DNA of 64,000 bases, from positions 3,053,870 to 3,117,869 of the forward strand of contig JANPYM010000001.1 of NCBI GenBank assembly GCA_025890175.1, in the 5' to 3' direction. Below, one piece after another: positions 32,456-44,255 of the stretch; the first letter of the stretch is position 1; each line of letters opens with the position of its first letter. The stretch is from Ciborinia camelliae. Its lineage: Eukaryota > Ascomycota > Leotiomycetes > Helotiales > Sclerotiniaceae. The position numbers and the translations under genes were made by a program. The notes below the pieces were generated by a model, which was not told the origin of the DNA, made no database searches, and was given only the letters and a program-made list of their open reading frames with translations.

Positions 32456-35400
32456 ATGATGTCTTTATTAACAAAAAAGACCCTTAGCAACCCCGAATGC
32501 AGATCAATATCATCTACATCTACTAATACTAATTTTCATACATTACACGATCAAATTTTCTTATTACAAAATCCTGCCTTTACAGAATCTTCCTATGTTT
32601 CTTCTCTTTCTCACTCCTTTACAAATTCAATCTTGAGATATCAAGAGGAAAGTGAATATAACTGGAACAAATGGGAGGGTTCAATTGTTGATGTCGATCA
32701 AGATACCGTAGTGATGGAAAATGCTACCACGGGAAATCTTTCAAGGGCAGCCTCAGCCGCCTCGATGAGGAGTCAACGGTCGCAGACGGTACGAGGAAAA
32801 TCACGAAGATTTGTTTCACAAATATCGAGTTCCGCATCATCAATTTCGGATAAATCATTGACTTCTTTCCCCTCCTTCTCCGGTGACTCGCCAACACAGG
32901 AACGATCCAATTTTATACTACCTGCAAACGATGGAATTGCGAATCGAAAAACTTCTGCTGCAACTTCGATGGTCGACAGCTTAGCTACGTCCTCTCCTTC
33001 TTCGCACAGTCGCACTGCCTTATTCGACGATGCGCCCCTAGGTTCCTCTCATATACCCGGGTCGGTACATCATGCAAACGATGAACATATTGAGAGATTG
33101 ATAGCGAGGAATGGCGCCGTTAAGCTGGTCAGGCAGATTGCAGAGGATTTAGCTCGACGAGATGCGCAAATCACTGCTCTCAGGCGCAAAGCAGAAGAAA
33201 GGGAGAGTGCATTGAGGAAGATTATCTTGGAATGTGGTCTATCGAATCTAGATTTAGAGACTCGTCTGCGAGCCATCGAAGGTGAGCGAAAGCTCTCTGG
33301 TGTCCCGACTCAACCAAGCGAGTCTGCATTAGAGGGTCTGATGAACGACGCCATGAGCGAAACAGTGATCGCAGGGGAATTGGACAGTATGGAAAACGAT
33401 GCTACAATACGCGCCAAAGAGCCTCTGCCAGACAAACCGATCAGAGGGACATCAAGAGGTTGGAAGGATTATATTTGGGGTGGGACAAGCAAGACAAGTC
33501 ATTCGAATAGTCGAGCAAGCAGCATAAATGGAGACGCGGTCACTAACGGCGCAACCGTTCATGTGCGTAGCGGGGGTCCAGGTCGACGAACAATTCTACA
33601 TAACGATATTTTCCACCCACCAGATGCTGTATCCTCCCTGGAAAGCCTGAGCCGACCTCCAAGCAGTGATTCAACAACTGGCAATGGAAAGAGGAAACAA
33701 TCTAGTCTAGCGTCTTTCGCACTGAAACTCGTTGCAGGTACCTCCACGATACGTGATTCGAATGGCACAACTGGTCGTGGCAGATCTAACAGTGCCGAAA
33801 CTGAACCACCAGGCCGTACTCCTTCTAGGACCAGTACCAAAACCACAATGTCTGCTCGAGCAGCCCCAAAAAATAACCCCCGAGCCATACGCAATCCTAC
33901 CCCGTTGACACAAAATACGACTGTTGCTATACAGGAGAGGTGGGATACAATGGGGTCTAGTCCGCAGGGCTCCAGTATCAGTGAGAATTTCGGCCCCGTC
34001 GAGATGGACACCATTCTAGCACCAGAAGACCAGCCACCAACCTTGATGCAATACAGGAACTATAATAATCAAGAATTTCTGACCGACCGATTTGGATTTA
34101 TATATGATCAACGACGTAAGAAGAGACAGAGAGAGGCCGCTGAGAGGGTTCGAAATGGCAAGAGAGGTAGTCGTGTAGAAATGCTTAGCGGTGGGAGGAA
34201 TAACGCTCTCTCTGCGGCATTGGCTGAAGGGGATAATATCGACGACATTCGTCCTGGCTCACCCGGATCTACAGCAACTGAAGACAGAGGCGATGATGAA
34301 GAGAAGCCGGTCAAGCGTTGGCAGGACTATCTCAAGATTGCAACATTCCCCACGGAATTATTAGCCCATACTCCATCGGGTAGCATGCCTGCTTTAGAAG
34401 TCATGGAAGCAGGTGAGGTACCAAGGTCTCCTGGAATTTTAACCGAAGAGAGAGGATTTGTTCCTTTGGCGACTACATCAGCTCCTGCATTATCTGTCAC
34501 ATCAGATGCCGCCACACTCTCGAAGCCTACTTCCCCAAAACCCTCTTCGCCATCTCCTCAGCCAGAAGATACCGAACCAGTTAAAATATTGCTTCAGCAA
34601 CTTGGCGAAGTTCACGATTCGTTGCAAAGAGAGAAAACCATACGATGGAATGATTTTCTTCGCAAGGTTAGAGCTGAACGCAAGCGTGAAGGAGATGCAG
34701 CGGCCGCCGCTCTTGCCTCAAATTCCGACTTGCGATCACAGCGACCTATACCGATTATGCCTGAAGTAAGCCTAGCAGATGGTGAAATGATCGGTGTTTC
34801 TGGTTTGGGAAATAAAGGAAAGGTTGGTCGTGCCAAGTGGAATGAGTTCAAGAATCTAGTTCTTGGTGGTATTCCAGTAGCATACAGAGCCAAGATTTGG
34901 GCCGAGTGCTCTGGAGCTTCCACAATGCGTATCCCAGGCTACTACGATGATTTGATAGCCCGTAGCGAGGAAGATGATGATCCGGCTGTTGTTGTTCAAA
35001 TTCAAATGGATATCAATCGTACCTTGACGGATAATATTTTCTTTCGAAAAGGTCCTGGGGTCGCAAAACTCAGCGAGGTACTCCTAGCTTACTCGAGAAG
35101 AAACCATGAAGTTGGGTACTGTCAAGGGATGAACTTGATCACGGCATGTCTACTACTTATAATGCCAACCCCAGAGGATGCTTTCTGGGTTCTGACGAGC
35201 ATTATTGAGCATACCCTCCCACCTGGATATTACGATCACAGTCTTCTAGCCTCTAGAGCAGATCAGCAAGTTCTACGACAATACGTTGCCGAGATCCTCC
35301 CCAAATTATCTCAACATCTGGATGATCTCTGCATTGAGCTTGAAGCCCTCACATTCCAATGGTTCCTTAGCGTCTTCACAGATTGTCTATCTGCAGAAGC

Positions 35401-35845
35401 TTTATTCAGAGTATGGGACGTGGTACTTTGTATGAACGATGGTAGCACCTTTCTCTTCCAAGTCGCACTCGCTTTGTTGAAACTCAATGAACAGCAGTTA
35501 CTACAATGCTCATCACCAGCCAATGTTTACACGTATATTAATCATCAGATGACCAATCATGCTATCAGCATCGATGGATTGATCCACGCATCAGAAGGTC
35601 TACGCAAAGTGGTGAAGAGAGACGAGATTGAAATTAGAAGGGCAAAAGCTATCGAAGCGGAAAAGGATCTGGTTAAACAACGTGAAGCGAGAAATCTAGC
35701 ACGCAAAGCCCAGAGAATCGCGGCATTAGAAGGGAGTCCGGAAATCTCAATTTCTCCGCCACCGAAGGATCGGGAGACGGGAAGTGATGAATCGGGTGTG
35801 TCGATGGTTAAGTCGCCGCTGCCGGTAGATGACGGTGTGGATTAG
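32456..35845 (+). CDS. TBC-domain Rab GTPase-activating protein
   Basis: Single-exon gene of 1,129 residues starting at the tandem ATG at 32456. The first ~750 residues are Ser-rich and probably disordered, with a coiled-coil-like stretch near 200-280. The TBC domain runs from about 793 to 1030. The arginine finger lies in IQMDINRT (~850) and the glutamine finger in GYCQGMN (~887), so both catalytic residues are present. The ARVxW-type helix pattern and WDVV segment follow. The last ~100 residues are highly charged, coiled-coil-like. TBC proteins speed GTP hydrolysis on Rab GTPases and control vesicle traffic. Which Rab it acts on cannot be told. Confidence 0.93.
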   Translation: MMSLLTKKTLSNPECRSISSTSTNTNFHTLHDQIFLLQNPAFTESSYVSSLSHSFTNSILRYQEESEYNWNKWEGSIVDVDQDTVVMENATTGNLSRAASAASMRSQRSQTVRGKSRRFVSQISSSASSISDKSLTSFPSFSGDSPTQERSNFILPANDGIANRKTSAATSMVDSLATSSPSSHSRTALFDDAPLGSSHIPGSVHHANDEHIERLIARNGAVKLVRQIAEDLARRDAQITALRRKAEERESALRKIILECGLSNLDLETRLRAIEGERKLSGVPTQPSESALEGLMNDAMSETVIAGELDSMENDATIRAKEPLPDKPIRGTSRGWKDYIWGGTSKTSHSNSRASSINGDAVTNGATVHVRSGGPGRRTILHNDIFHPPDAVSSLESLSRPPSSDSTTGNGKRKQSSLASFALKLVAGTSTIRDSNGTTGRGRSNSAETEPPGRTPSRTSTKTTMSARAAPKNNPRAIRNPTPLTQNTTVAIQERWDTMGSSPQGSSISENFGPVEMDTILAPEDQPPTLMQYRNYNNQEFLTDRFGFIYDQRRKKRQREAAERVRNGKRGSRVEMLSGGRNNALSAALAEGDNIDDIRPGSPGSTATEDRGDDEEKPVKRWQDYLKIATFPTELLAHTPSGSMPALEVMEAGEVPRSPGILTEERGFVPLATTSAPALSVTSDAATLSKPTSPKPSSPSPQPEDTEPVKILLQQLGEVHDSLQREKTIRWNDFLRKVRAERKREGDAAAAALASNSDLRSQRPIPIMPEVSLADGEMIGVSGLGNKGKVGRAKWNEFKNLVLGGIPVAYRAKIWAECSGASTMRIPGYYDDLIARSEEDDDPAVVVQIQMDINRTLTDNIFFRKGPGVAKLSEVLLAYSRRNHEVGYCQGMNLITACLLLIMPTPEDAFWVLTSIIEHTLPPGYYDHSLLASRADQQVLRQYVAEILPKLSQHLDDLCIELEALTFQWFLSVFTDCLSAEALFRVWDVVLCMNDGSTFLFQVALALLKLNEQQLLQCSSPANVYTYINHQMTNHAISIDGLIHASEGLRKVVKRDEIEIRRAKAIEAEKDLVKQREARNLARKAQRIAALEGSPEISISPPPKDRETGSDESGVSMVKSPLPVDDGVD

Positions 35846-36865
35846 AGGGTGGGATTAAGAATTGAAGGGGGGGAGGGTGGAAAATAGATTGGATCGGGGT
35901 TTTTTACGTTTCTTTTTTTAAATCGAGTTTGGGTTGACTCGACGATCTTGCATTTACAATGGAGCAGAGCGGGTTTGGGAACTCGAATTGATACCCTGTT
36001 TTCTTGCGTTTTTGGATTCTGATACAATACAGTACATGTGTGTCTGTATGGGGGAGCGAGGAGGGGAGAGATAGGGAGAGAGAGGGATAGGGAGAGATAG
36101 AGAAGAAAAAAGAGAAAATAATACGTTGCTTTCTTGCTTGCTGCTGGAGCTTGGTTGCTTGGCTGGTTGCTTGCTTGGTACTGGCAAATACTCATACCTA
36201 TACCCATACCCATACGCATGATGCGATGCGATGCGTTCATCTTTATATTAGTTAGTATAGGAGGGATATCAGAAATCTCTTTTCTTGGATTCCTGCGTGC
36301 GTGTGTATTGTGTATTGTGTTGTTTGGTTTGGTGAATGTGATATAATGTGATGTGATGTGGTGTGATGTAAATGAATTAGTCCTCTTTTTTTGCTGAAAC
36401 GCTATCTAGGTACCTATGTTATCTGTTTAGGTGTTGTTGGTAAAATAACATTACATGTGAGGTCCTCTGTCAGATAGATCTGAAGAATTTTGGATTTTTT
36501 GGGTTTTCTGTTAAAAAGTTTATTATATAGGGAGGTAGGTAGATAGATAGGTAGGTATTTACTATATAGTATTTTATTTATTTTATTATTTTTATTATTT
36601 TTATTTTCCTTAGGTAATACGTAGAAGTATCTAGGATAGGAAGGAGTAGGTGGGTAGGTGGGTGGGTAGGTAAATAAGGTAAAGTATATAATATATATTC
36701 ATGAAATGATGATATATTCTATGTATTAGATATTTACTACCTAGGTATGTATATAGTTTTATATTTATATAATTATGGGAGTATGTACCTAGTAGTTGTG
36801 GGATAGAAGGATGAAAATATAAAAATCTTTATTTTATTAATTTTTTGGGGAATAATTGTTATTAT

Positions 36866-36900
36866 ATGTATGTATATGTATGTATGTATATATATATGTA
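36866..36900. repeat. TATG/TATA microsatellite
   Basis: Imperfect tandem TATG units merging into TA units. Confidence 0.8.
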
Positions 36901-37131
36901 TATTAATATAATACAAAGTCCTGGAATAGCAAGTCTTAGGAGGTGGGATGATGGGATGGTTGGTGTATATAGTGGGATTTGGGGAAGAGCAAAGGAGGGT
37001 GTGGATGATATAAAAGTTAGAGCGTATGAAGCTACAATTCATATAAATCGAGTGGTGTGAGGGTAAGGTCGTAACTTGTAAGGTGGGTGCACTGGGATTA
37101 AGGAGTTGAAGGGGGAGGAAGAGTTAGAGGA

Positions 37132-37166
37132 GGAAAGATGGTGTGGAAAGATGGTGTGGAAAGATG
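37132..37166. repeat. 13-bp tandem repeat
   Basis: GGAAAGATGGTGT repeated about 2.7 times. Confidence 0.85.
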
Positions 37167-38063
37167 ATACAGTAGAGTAGAGTAGAGAAGAGTAGAGTCT
37201 GGGATAGAATACAATAGGATTAACAGCATAGGATAGGATAGGATATTCAACTATTGATATAACTGACAACATGATTTTGATTTAATTTTGATTTCAGAAA
37301 ACCCACTACCACCTTCCCTCCTCCTCCTAGATGGATGAAAACTCTGAATTCAAAGGCTCCCTATGTATTTCATATTTGAACATGCCCAGGAACTTCATCA
37401 ATTATAATATATTACAAAATACAAAACACTACTATGATTAGATTAGATAGGTGGGTGTATAGCACTTATTATTTGAAGGGAAAAAAAAGAGATATTAGAT
37501 GGAGAGCAAATAGAAGGAAAAGAAATTCGGCTTTTCATATATACCTAGGCTGTTATGGAGAAGTCGGAAATAGAAATTTCTTGTAGATATACAATGAATG
37601 GTATTTGGTTCCTTCAATTTCGATTGTATAAAAGCGCTTGGCATATTCGAGTGGTGTTTGAAATGGTCCAGATCAAAATATTCTCTCATTTATATGGTAG
37701 AGTGGAAGCGCAGGATATTGGATTGTTGGTCTGGAAAAAGGAAACGCAAGTTGCAGGCTGACGGGCAGATATCACGACATGAATAGAAAGGCAAGGCATG
37801 ATGAATTGGAGTGGCATGGATGTATTGTATTGGACGGCTTGATTAAGATCTAAACACCAGTCTTGGTACCAAACTGCGTGTATCAAAAAACCTCAAACCC
37901 ATCTCCCGCAGATTTCCACCCCAAACTCTAAAGATTGTAGTACCTTGGTCGCATCCTAAGATTTGATGTACATCCTATCACACTATTAGATTAGCATCAT
38001 CCTCAAACAAGAATCCTCTCAATCAACACAATACATACCCTCTCTCGACCTCGCCTCTTCTTC

Positions 38064-38559
38064 CTACTTTCTCAACTTCTCAGTCTTAGCTTTACTCTCC
38101 GCAGCCTGCTCCTTAATCTCCTTATTTCCTTCCTTCAATTTTCTATTTCCATCCGTCAATGCCATGTACAACTCGCTATGAATCAACACCTCATCAATTT
38201 GCGCTCGAATCTCATCGATTTGGCGCTTTCTCTGCTCTTTCTCAACGTTCTCTTTTTCGAGCCTCTCGACCACTACTTGATTTTGACATGCGAGACACAA
38301 TTCGGGTAGAATGGTGCCAAGTGGAGCTAGAGATCCGTTAGTATATATAGGGTTGGCGCGATGAGGATGAGGATGAGGCAGTCTTGCCATTTTGCTTTGG
38401 ATCTAGACCTTTCTCACACATGGAGCATCGAGCATCTTCAAAGAATTCAAGACCCAAGGTGGATACATCGATTGAGGGTAAGGTGTAATTATTGCTTGGG
38501 TTATTCTTCTCATCTTTGTTCTCATCGGGAGACTCAGTGAAGCCTGATGGGAAAGACAT
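38064..38559 (-). CDS. Small CxxC zinc-knuckle and coiled-coil protein, 137 aa
   Basis: Two exons on the minus strand: 38559-38409 and 38326-38064. The 82-bp intron has a weak GTCTAG donor but a perfect TACTAAC branch site 11-12 nt before its TAG acceptor. Splicing restores CSMC-x12-CLAC (Cys45, 48, 61, 64), a likely zinc-binding knuckle, and the good Cys spacing supports the junction. The remainder (about 67-135) is strongly charged, heptad-like coiled coil rich in Glu/Lys. I do not recognise the family; a scaffold or dimerising role is only a guess. No homology evidence was available. Confidence 0.6.
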
Positions 38560-40468
38560 GGTTGAGGTTGTTTGTGTTATTGTAAGTTTTTTGTTGAATT
38601 GAAAATTGCGTAGCCATGATTTTGACCTCATCTTTTTAAGTCGTTCTTTGATGGGGCTTGGAAGGAATCTTCTCGTCTGAAAACTATCAGATGAGGATTA
38701 GATGATTGAATGTTGTTGATATGAAGTTATGGGCCACTCACACAAAGTCCTTGATTTTGTTTGCCTGACAGGCATCCACATTCAGTTTTTTTGTGATTTG
38801 AAATTGTATATATAGATATATTGTGGAAGGGGACCTTCAATTCAAGACTTCAAGCTATTTATCTTCCTTGAACATTATTCCAATAATCATGTCAATGAAT
38901 GAATGAAGACAACATCTTCCATGAACAACAATACTTTGCATTTAATGGGTAATTGAAGAGATGCTTTTGAAGCAAACAAGGAGTGAAGTATTACTATACA
39001 AATACAAGCTGGATAACTCTAAATCATGTGGGAAATAAGGTTGAATAGTTTCAATGATATATGAATTCATTCAAATCATCAAGCTCCCTATGATCTCACA
39101 ATGACCAGTGTTTATTTGATATCATTTTCCTTAAACTCTGGAAGAAAAAAACACAAAGTTTTTTGCTTCATAATAAGACTGAAGTAAAAGAATGAATATA
39201 ATGAATGATGAATGGGATCAGACTTCCTTCCCATTTAATCAGACTCACTTCTCACTTGAGACCATAAGATAAATTGGAATTGAGTGGCTAATGTTAGGAT
39301 GCAGTTAAATGAGCTGGTGGATTGGCATTGGGAAATTGAGACTCAATCCGTAATGTTTTATCCTATCTGTTCATTGAATTGTCCAGGCCAGATGTGCCAT
39401 ATACATATCAAAGTAACAATGAGGAAGTGAGCAAAAGAGGACAAGCAGAAACCAGAATACAAGGCTCTATTAGTATTCCTTCTTTCTCTTCTTGTATGAG
39501 TATGAATGATCTGGCTTGTCTTCATGAGTATGCATCATAAGAGAACTCTTACAATCTTGCACTTCACTTCAATATTGAAGCTTATGATATTTATCAAGAA
39601 AGATAAATATCTCCAAGAACCAGGACACTTAAATGGATTGATGCTATTGATGCTGATGAATCCTCATCATTTTAGTGTCTGCTTGAAGTGTTCCCTCGGC
39701 AGGAAGGGTGCTCCTTGGGAAGAAAAAATCAAGACGGGATTAGCCGATCATCACATGATATAATAGCGAGATTCTCCCGACATTAGCAAGACAGGTCATT
39801 TCATGTTTGTTTGATGTTTTTTAACTTCATATATCTCTGTTGTTTTGAAGGCTTGACTTGCATTTTTATTGCATTGGGTGAACCTTATATATTTGTCAAT
39901 CAAGGCCAGACTACCTAATGGATATTATCACCTTACTGTCAAGTAAGAAGAGCTACCAGACACATTCATCTACTCATAATTTATCCTCTATTTTCCCATA
40001 CCCATGCTAACTCTAATATAACTTATTTTGGATCGCTCTTTAACAATCCGCTATTGGATTGGAGGCTTTGGAGCTTCCATTGCATAGGTTACCTACCTGA
40101 GTAGGGGTCAGGGCATGTAAGGCATTGTAAGCATTTGTTGACATCATAGTAGGAGCTGTTGCACAAGCTATGCAGCACGAATTGAGCTTGGACTGGACTT
40201 GCTCAAAACAAGATATTGATTCTATCTTTGTCAGTTTTAGCCAAACGTCATCACTCCAGCAGATCCTGCACAGGATTCTATGCTTCAGAGCAGGAAAGAC
40301 AGACAAGGCAGTAAGGAGCTTGAATAGGTAGGTACCTAGATATATTACTTGGGGGTTTCTCATCCCAAGCACTTTCAATCATCTACAAACAACTCAAATC
40401 TTACACTCAACCTTTCAAACAATTCTCAATAAAACAATACTTGAAACAAACCTTCAACAATCTTCAAA
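38560..40468. other. Intergenic region
   Basis: AT-rich spacer with a GGTAGGTACCTAGAT motif at about 40326-40340. Open frames at 39506-39763 and 40040-40378 have no recognisable features and are not called. Confidence 0.5.
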
Positions 40469-41056
40469 ATGAGTTCTACATACAAGCCAACTGGTAAAAT
40501 TATCTTCCATTTTGAACATTCGAACATTCCTAATATCTTTTGTAGAGCACGGAGGTCTCAAGGAGGATGGTGACCCAGACATGAGAGTTGGAGCTGGTCA
40601 TATCTACAAGCCAACTGGTGAATTCATTTTCCACCCTTGAATCCCCTTCAACATTCCTAATATCATTCACAGAGCACTCAGGTCTTAAGGAGGATGGCAC
40701 CGCAGATAAAAGAGTTGGAACTGGTCAGTTTGCCTACGGCCAAGTTGATCCAGTTGTAAGCATATCTCACCACTTTTCTTTCACTTTACATTCTCCATGG
40801 GTTTCAATCTGCTAATCAGTCTTCCCTTGCCACAGGAGGCCGGAGCCAAGGGTGGCAGACACGAGGGAGATAAAGAAACCAGTGGAACCACATCCGACTC
40901 TAGCAGCAGTGGCAATGGCAATGGCGGTATATCTTCACTCCACCGCTCAACTCCTCATCCATAATGTATTCGATGCTAACAATTTCTGCTGCAGAATTCG
41001 CACATGGAAAGGTCGACCCAGTTGAAGCTGGCAAGAAGGGAGGCCAAGCTTCTTAG
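40469..41056 (+). CDS. KGG-type small hydrophilic stress-like protein, 110 aa
   Basis: Five exons: 40469-40493, 40546-40617, 40673-40755, 40836-40926 and 40995-41056. The protein is Gly/Lys/Asp-rich and fully hydrophilic. It contains two copies of YKPTEH(G/S)GLKEDG-x2-D-x-RVG and two copies of (Y/H)G(Q/K)VDPVEAG-x-KGG. The latter resembles KGG-type repeats of bacterial and fungal stress or conidiation proteins such as Con-10. Short proteins with this YKPTEHGGLKEDG signature are common in filamentous fungi and uncharacterised. A hydrophilin-like desiccation role is inferred. Introns 1 and 2 sit at the same place in the repeated unit and share sequence, showing an internal exon-intron duplication. 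Confidence 0.85.
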
Positions 41057-42326
41057 ATCTCTCCAAGACCCTTAACTTGTATGGGCGCTGGATGACATCG
41101 AATATGAATAGGAGTATCATCTGCGTACCACGAGATATTGTGGAATGTAGACTAGGCTTGGGGTCATAATGATTGTATGAACACTGCGAGTATGATTGGC
41201 TAGCTATAATGATACTCCTTCATGATATGTTACTTGCAGAGTGAATGCGATATCGCGAGACAAAATGTGGTGTTACCCTCGATTCAATCCATTTCGGATC
41301 GATCGGGTAATGATTATCATCCCAAAAATGTCATTGTTGTTAGAAGGAGGAGATTACAGATGATGATTACCTAATGATTCGATATTCCACAAAATATGAA
41401 CGCAAGTCTGGACCTGAACCAGGCAGGAGCTCATTTTGATCTATTGAATACCGGTACATCTTTCCTCCTCGGTGACTATCTTCAGCTAGAAAAATCCCGA
41501 GAAGGATACGAACACCTTACAAGGTCTTTTTATTCGGATATCTGCTGACTCAGTTCCATGAAATTTGCATGTTTTTTCTGCAGGCGACCGAGGCAGGTTT
41601 TTGCGGGATCCTGCATTCAATGTTCTCGTTTGTTACCTAAGTCAAGTCGTTCAAACATTTTTTGAAGTTTTCATGTCCAGCTGGGCCTGATTTACTTTCC
41701 ATACTCTTCTCATGATATTGGCAATCTTGGCAACTGTGCTTTTACTATGAATGATGAATGCTGTTCATATAAAAACGGCTTTGGTGTAGCTTACCCCACC
41801 CCTTCATTTCGATGAAGTAAACGACGAGAACTATCCTCAGATACCATATGACATGAGTTATATCATGATCATTTCAAATACAAGAATTAAATAGGGTGGC
41901 CAACGTGTTCATGCAAACTTCCGACCGTATAAGTGGTTAGTTCCATTACTCGAAAACAATAGAGATATCCAATAGCTGATTAAATATTTGAACACTGCAT
42001 TTTTCACAACATGAATGAGGACCAAAACGTTATACTCGGCCCGTCCTCATTGTCGTTCCTGGATATCCCCTCATTTTGTACATCATATACCATGTTTTTC
42101 ATGGTAGTAATCGCATGGTCAGCCACCCGAAAGGAACGATTGCCATGCTGAGATTTATGATAGATTTGGAAGGGGCGTTCGTATGTGATGCAGTCTCACA
42201 ATAAGGAAGGAAAACTTTAACAAGACGCATTGTTTTTCCTATAAACTTTCAATATTTCCATCATTGAAACGTGGTAATTCCTTCTTTTTAGATATCTCTA
42301 CGATCTAGGACTCATCAAAAGATTCT
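41057..42326. other. Intergenic spacer between two same-strand genes
   Basis: AT-rich sequence without a supportable gene. Confidence 0.6.
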
Positions 42327-43229
42327 ATGATGCACATATCTTTTATATTTCTTCTTCCTCTCATAGGAGTCTGCATCGCAGCTACTTCTAACATAACCAC
42401 TCCACTATCTGCAGGTTGCAATGCAGATAATTGTTATCGTGCAGTTAGTGGAGACTTTCGTGGACCTGTTCAGCAAGGCATAGCGTATGATGATTGTATC
42501 GATTACATGGCAAACGTCTGCACAGTAGATATTATCACGATCACCGTTACTTCCACCATCTTGACAACGATCACGGAAGTATCGACTGTGGGAAAGAGAG
42601 CGGTAGCAACAACTCCCTTTTCACTTCCATCATATGCCAGTGCCTGCTCTAATGAAACTCGTTATTCGAGCGCCTGTTCATGTTGGGGTATTTTGCCTGA
42701 AAATACCATCACTGAGACTGGACCGGTGTGTATTTTCCACATCGTTCATGAGTATCTACTAACGAATCCCCAGACTTACACAACTTTCACCACCTCCACC
42801 GTTACCACCGGACTACCTCCCGTCTGCCCCACCGGCAAAGCTCTCATGAAAGATTCCCTCAACTGCGGCTCCTGCGGCTACATTTGCGATACGGGCTACT
42901 GCGAACACGGCACCTGCAATACTATTCCCTGTACCCCCACCAAATGCGAAGACGGCATCAAACCATGCGTTGTCGATTCCACCTGTTTCTGTTTCAATAC
43001 ATTCGTAGGATTAGGTTTCTGTGGCGAGAATATTGCATGTTCTGAAGCGAAAAGCTGTTACGATGATGGAGATTGTCCAAATGCATATGTCTGTGCTTGG
43101 GATACGTGTTGTGGGAATAATGTGTGTGTGCTTGGAAACTGTCCGAATCCTGCGGCGAAATTGGCGAGGATGGCGCAGCGGAAGAGGGATGCCCTGATAG
43201 GAGATACGGCGGCTTATATGGCGAGTTGA
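42327..43229 (+). CDS. Secreted Cys-rich protein
   Basis: The protein begins with a clear signal peptide (MMHISFIFLLPLIGVCIAA). A Thr/Ile-rich linker follows, then a SYASACSN-x-T/V-RYSSACSC motif of the type seen in fungal wall or secreted proteins, and a C-terminal half with about 24 Cys in CGxCGxxC-like spacing. The segment 42726-42773 has a GTGTGT donor, a CTAAC branch site and a CAG acceptor. It is exactly 48 nt, lies on codon boundaries and is stop-free. It is probably an intron: removal gives 284 residues and joins a Thr-rich run smoothly. Unspliced it would be 300. No GPI tail is visible. Function unknown; an apoplastic or wall role is inferred. Confidence 0.8.
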   Translation: MMHISFIFLLPLIGVCIAATSNITTPLSAGCNADNCYRAVSGDFRGPVQQGIAYDDCIDYMANVCTVDIITITVTSTILTTITEVSTVGKRAVATTPFSLPSYASACSNETRYSSACSCWGILPENTITETGPVCIFHIVHEYLLTNPQTYTTFTTSTVTTGLPPVCPTGKALMKDSLNCGSCGYICDTGYCEHGTCNTIPCTPTKCEDGIKPCVVDSTCFCFNTFVGLGFCGENIACSEAKSCYDDGDCPNAYVCAWDTCCGNNVCVLGNCPNPAAKLARMAQRKRDALIGDTAAYMAS

Positions 43230-44255
43230 GTGATTACTTATATGTATTTGAATGGCTAAAGAGATGAGATTCACGAGTAGTATTTTTTTCAATTTGCCTG
43301 TGTTTATTTGGACTCGTATGTAATGAGTTGTTATAATGATAAATCGCCAGACGGTAAACTATGTCTTGGTTGTCCAAGTGATAGTAAACTGCACACTAAA
43401 CATCTCCCATGAACACTCCCATTGACGAGATTTTCTCCGAATTTCTTAGTAATCACCAATAACAGTAGGAAACCTATAACTAAAAGCCTCGCTCGCGAAG
43501 CAAAAGGGGAAGCTATTAACATTGGATACCGGGAGGAAGAGTGCAGCTGAATCCACATATAAAACAATATTATCTGAAAGAGACTACCCGCAACATCATA
43601 CAGTAGGTAGTATCCATAACTTATTCCCACCCATCTCAAGTCTCGTACCACCGTCCAAAACCTCCACATACTTGAAAAACATCTCTTTTTCCTCTAAATC
43701 CTCCCTCTCAAAAGATCACTTCCAATAATTTCCTCTTTATCCATCGAATCTCGAATCGTCAAAATTTACATGATAGAATCTCTGAGTGTTTATTATTTTA
43801 GTAGAAAGGTAATCTGCCCTGATTCTTTAATCGTTTCATGAGTTCCACGATTTGCATGGAATTTTCTCATTTGAAATTGAATACTGGATATAGTAAGTTA
43901 GTAACTACTAGTGTAAGAGGTCTTAGGGTTACTTGAATGCTTTCTTGTAATCCTCATGCTGTCTTTTCTTATCAAATAGAAATAATCTCAGCCCTGCAAA
44001 CAATTTTGACTCCCTCATTTCTTGATGCATAAATTAAGTTTCGATAATACCTAATTTTCCGAACGAAATAGACCTGATGGTTCGCTTGCCTCTGGCTGTA
44101 TTCGTATAGGCAGCTAAAACGGAGAAAGTCCCGCTCGTTGCTGGATCATTGGGGCTGTGATAATTTTACATCTTCATAGCCACAAAAACTGTAATACTGC
44201 TATTTTCCCATTCCAATTCTTACATATTCACCCAATCCACAGTTCCTTCTTTTTC
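43230..44255. other. Intergenic spacer between convergent genes
   Basis: AT-rich; the open frame at 43331-43669 (minus) has no recognisable features. Confidence 0.55.

Larger units (their letters stand above)
35846..38063. other. Long low-complexity intergenic region
   Basis: Rich in simple repeats: GGTAGGTGGGTAGG runs (36650-36675), T/A-rich tracts (36555-36610), TATG/TATA repeats (36866-36900) and a 13-bp GAAAGATGGTGTG tandem (37132-37166). CTAGGTACC-type motifs occur at 36402-36418 and 36738-36749. Short open frames here look spurious. Confidence 0.6.

Noticed and set aside
40040..40378. 112-codon minus-strand frame as a gene
   Set aside because: No recognisable features; it lies just upstream of the KGG-type gene on the other strand and includes its promoter motifs.
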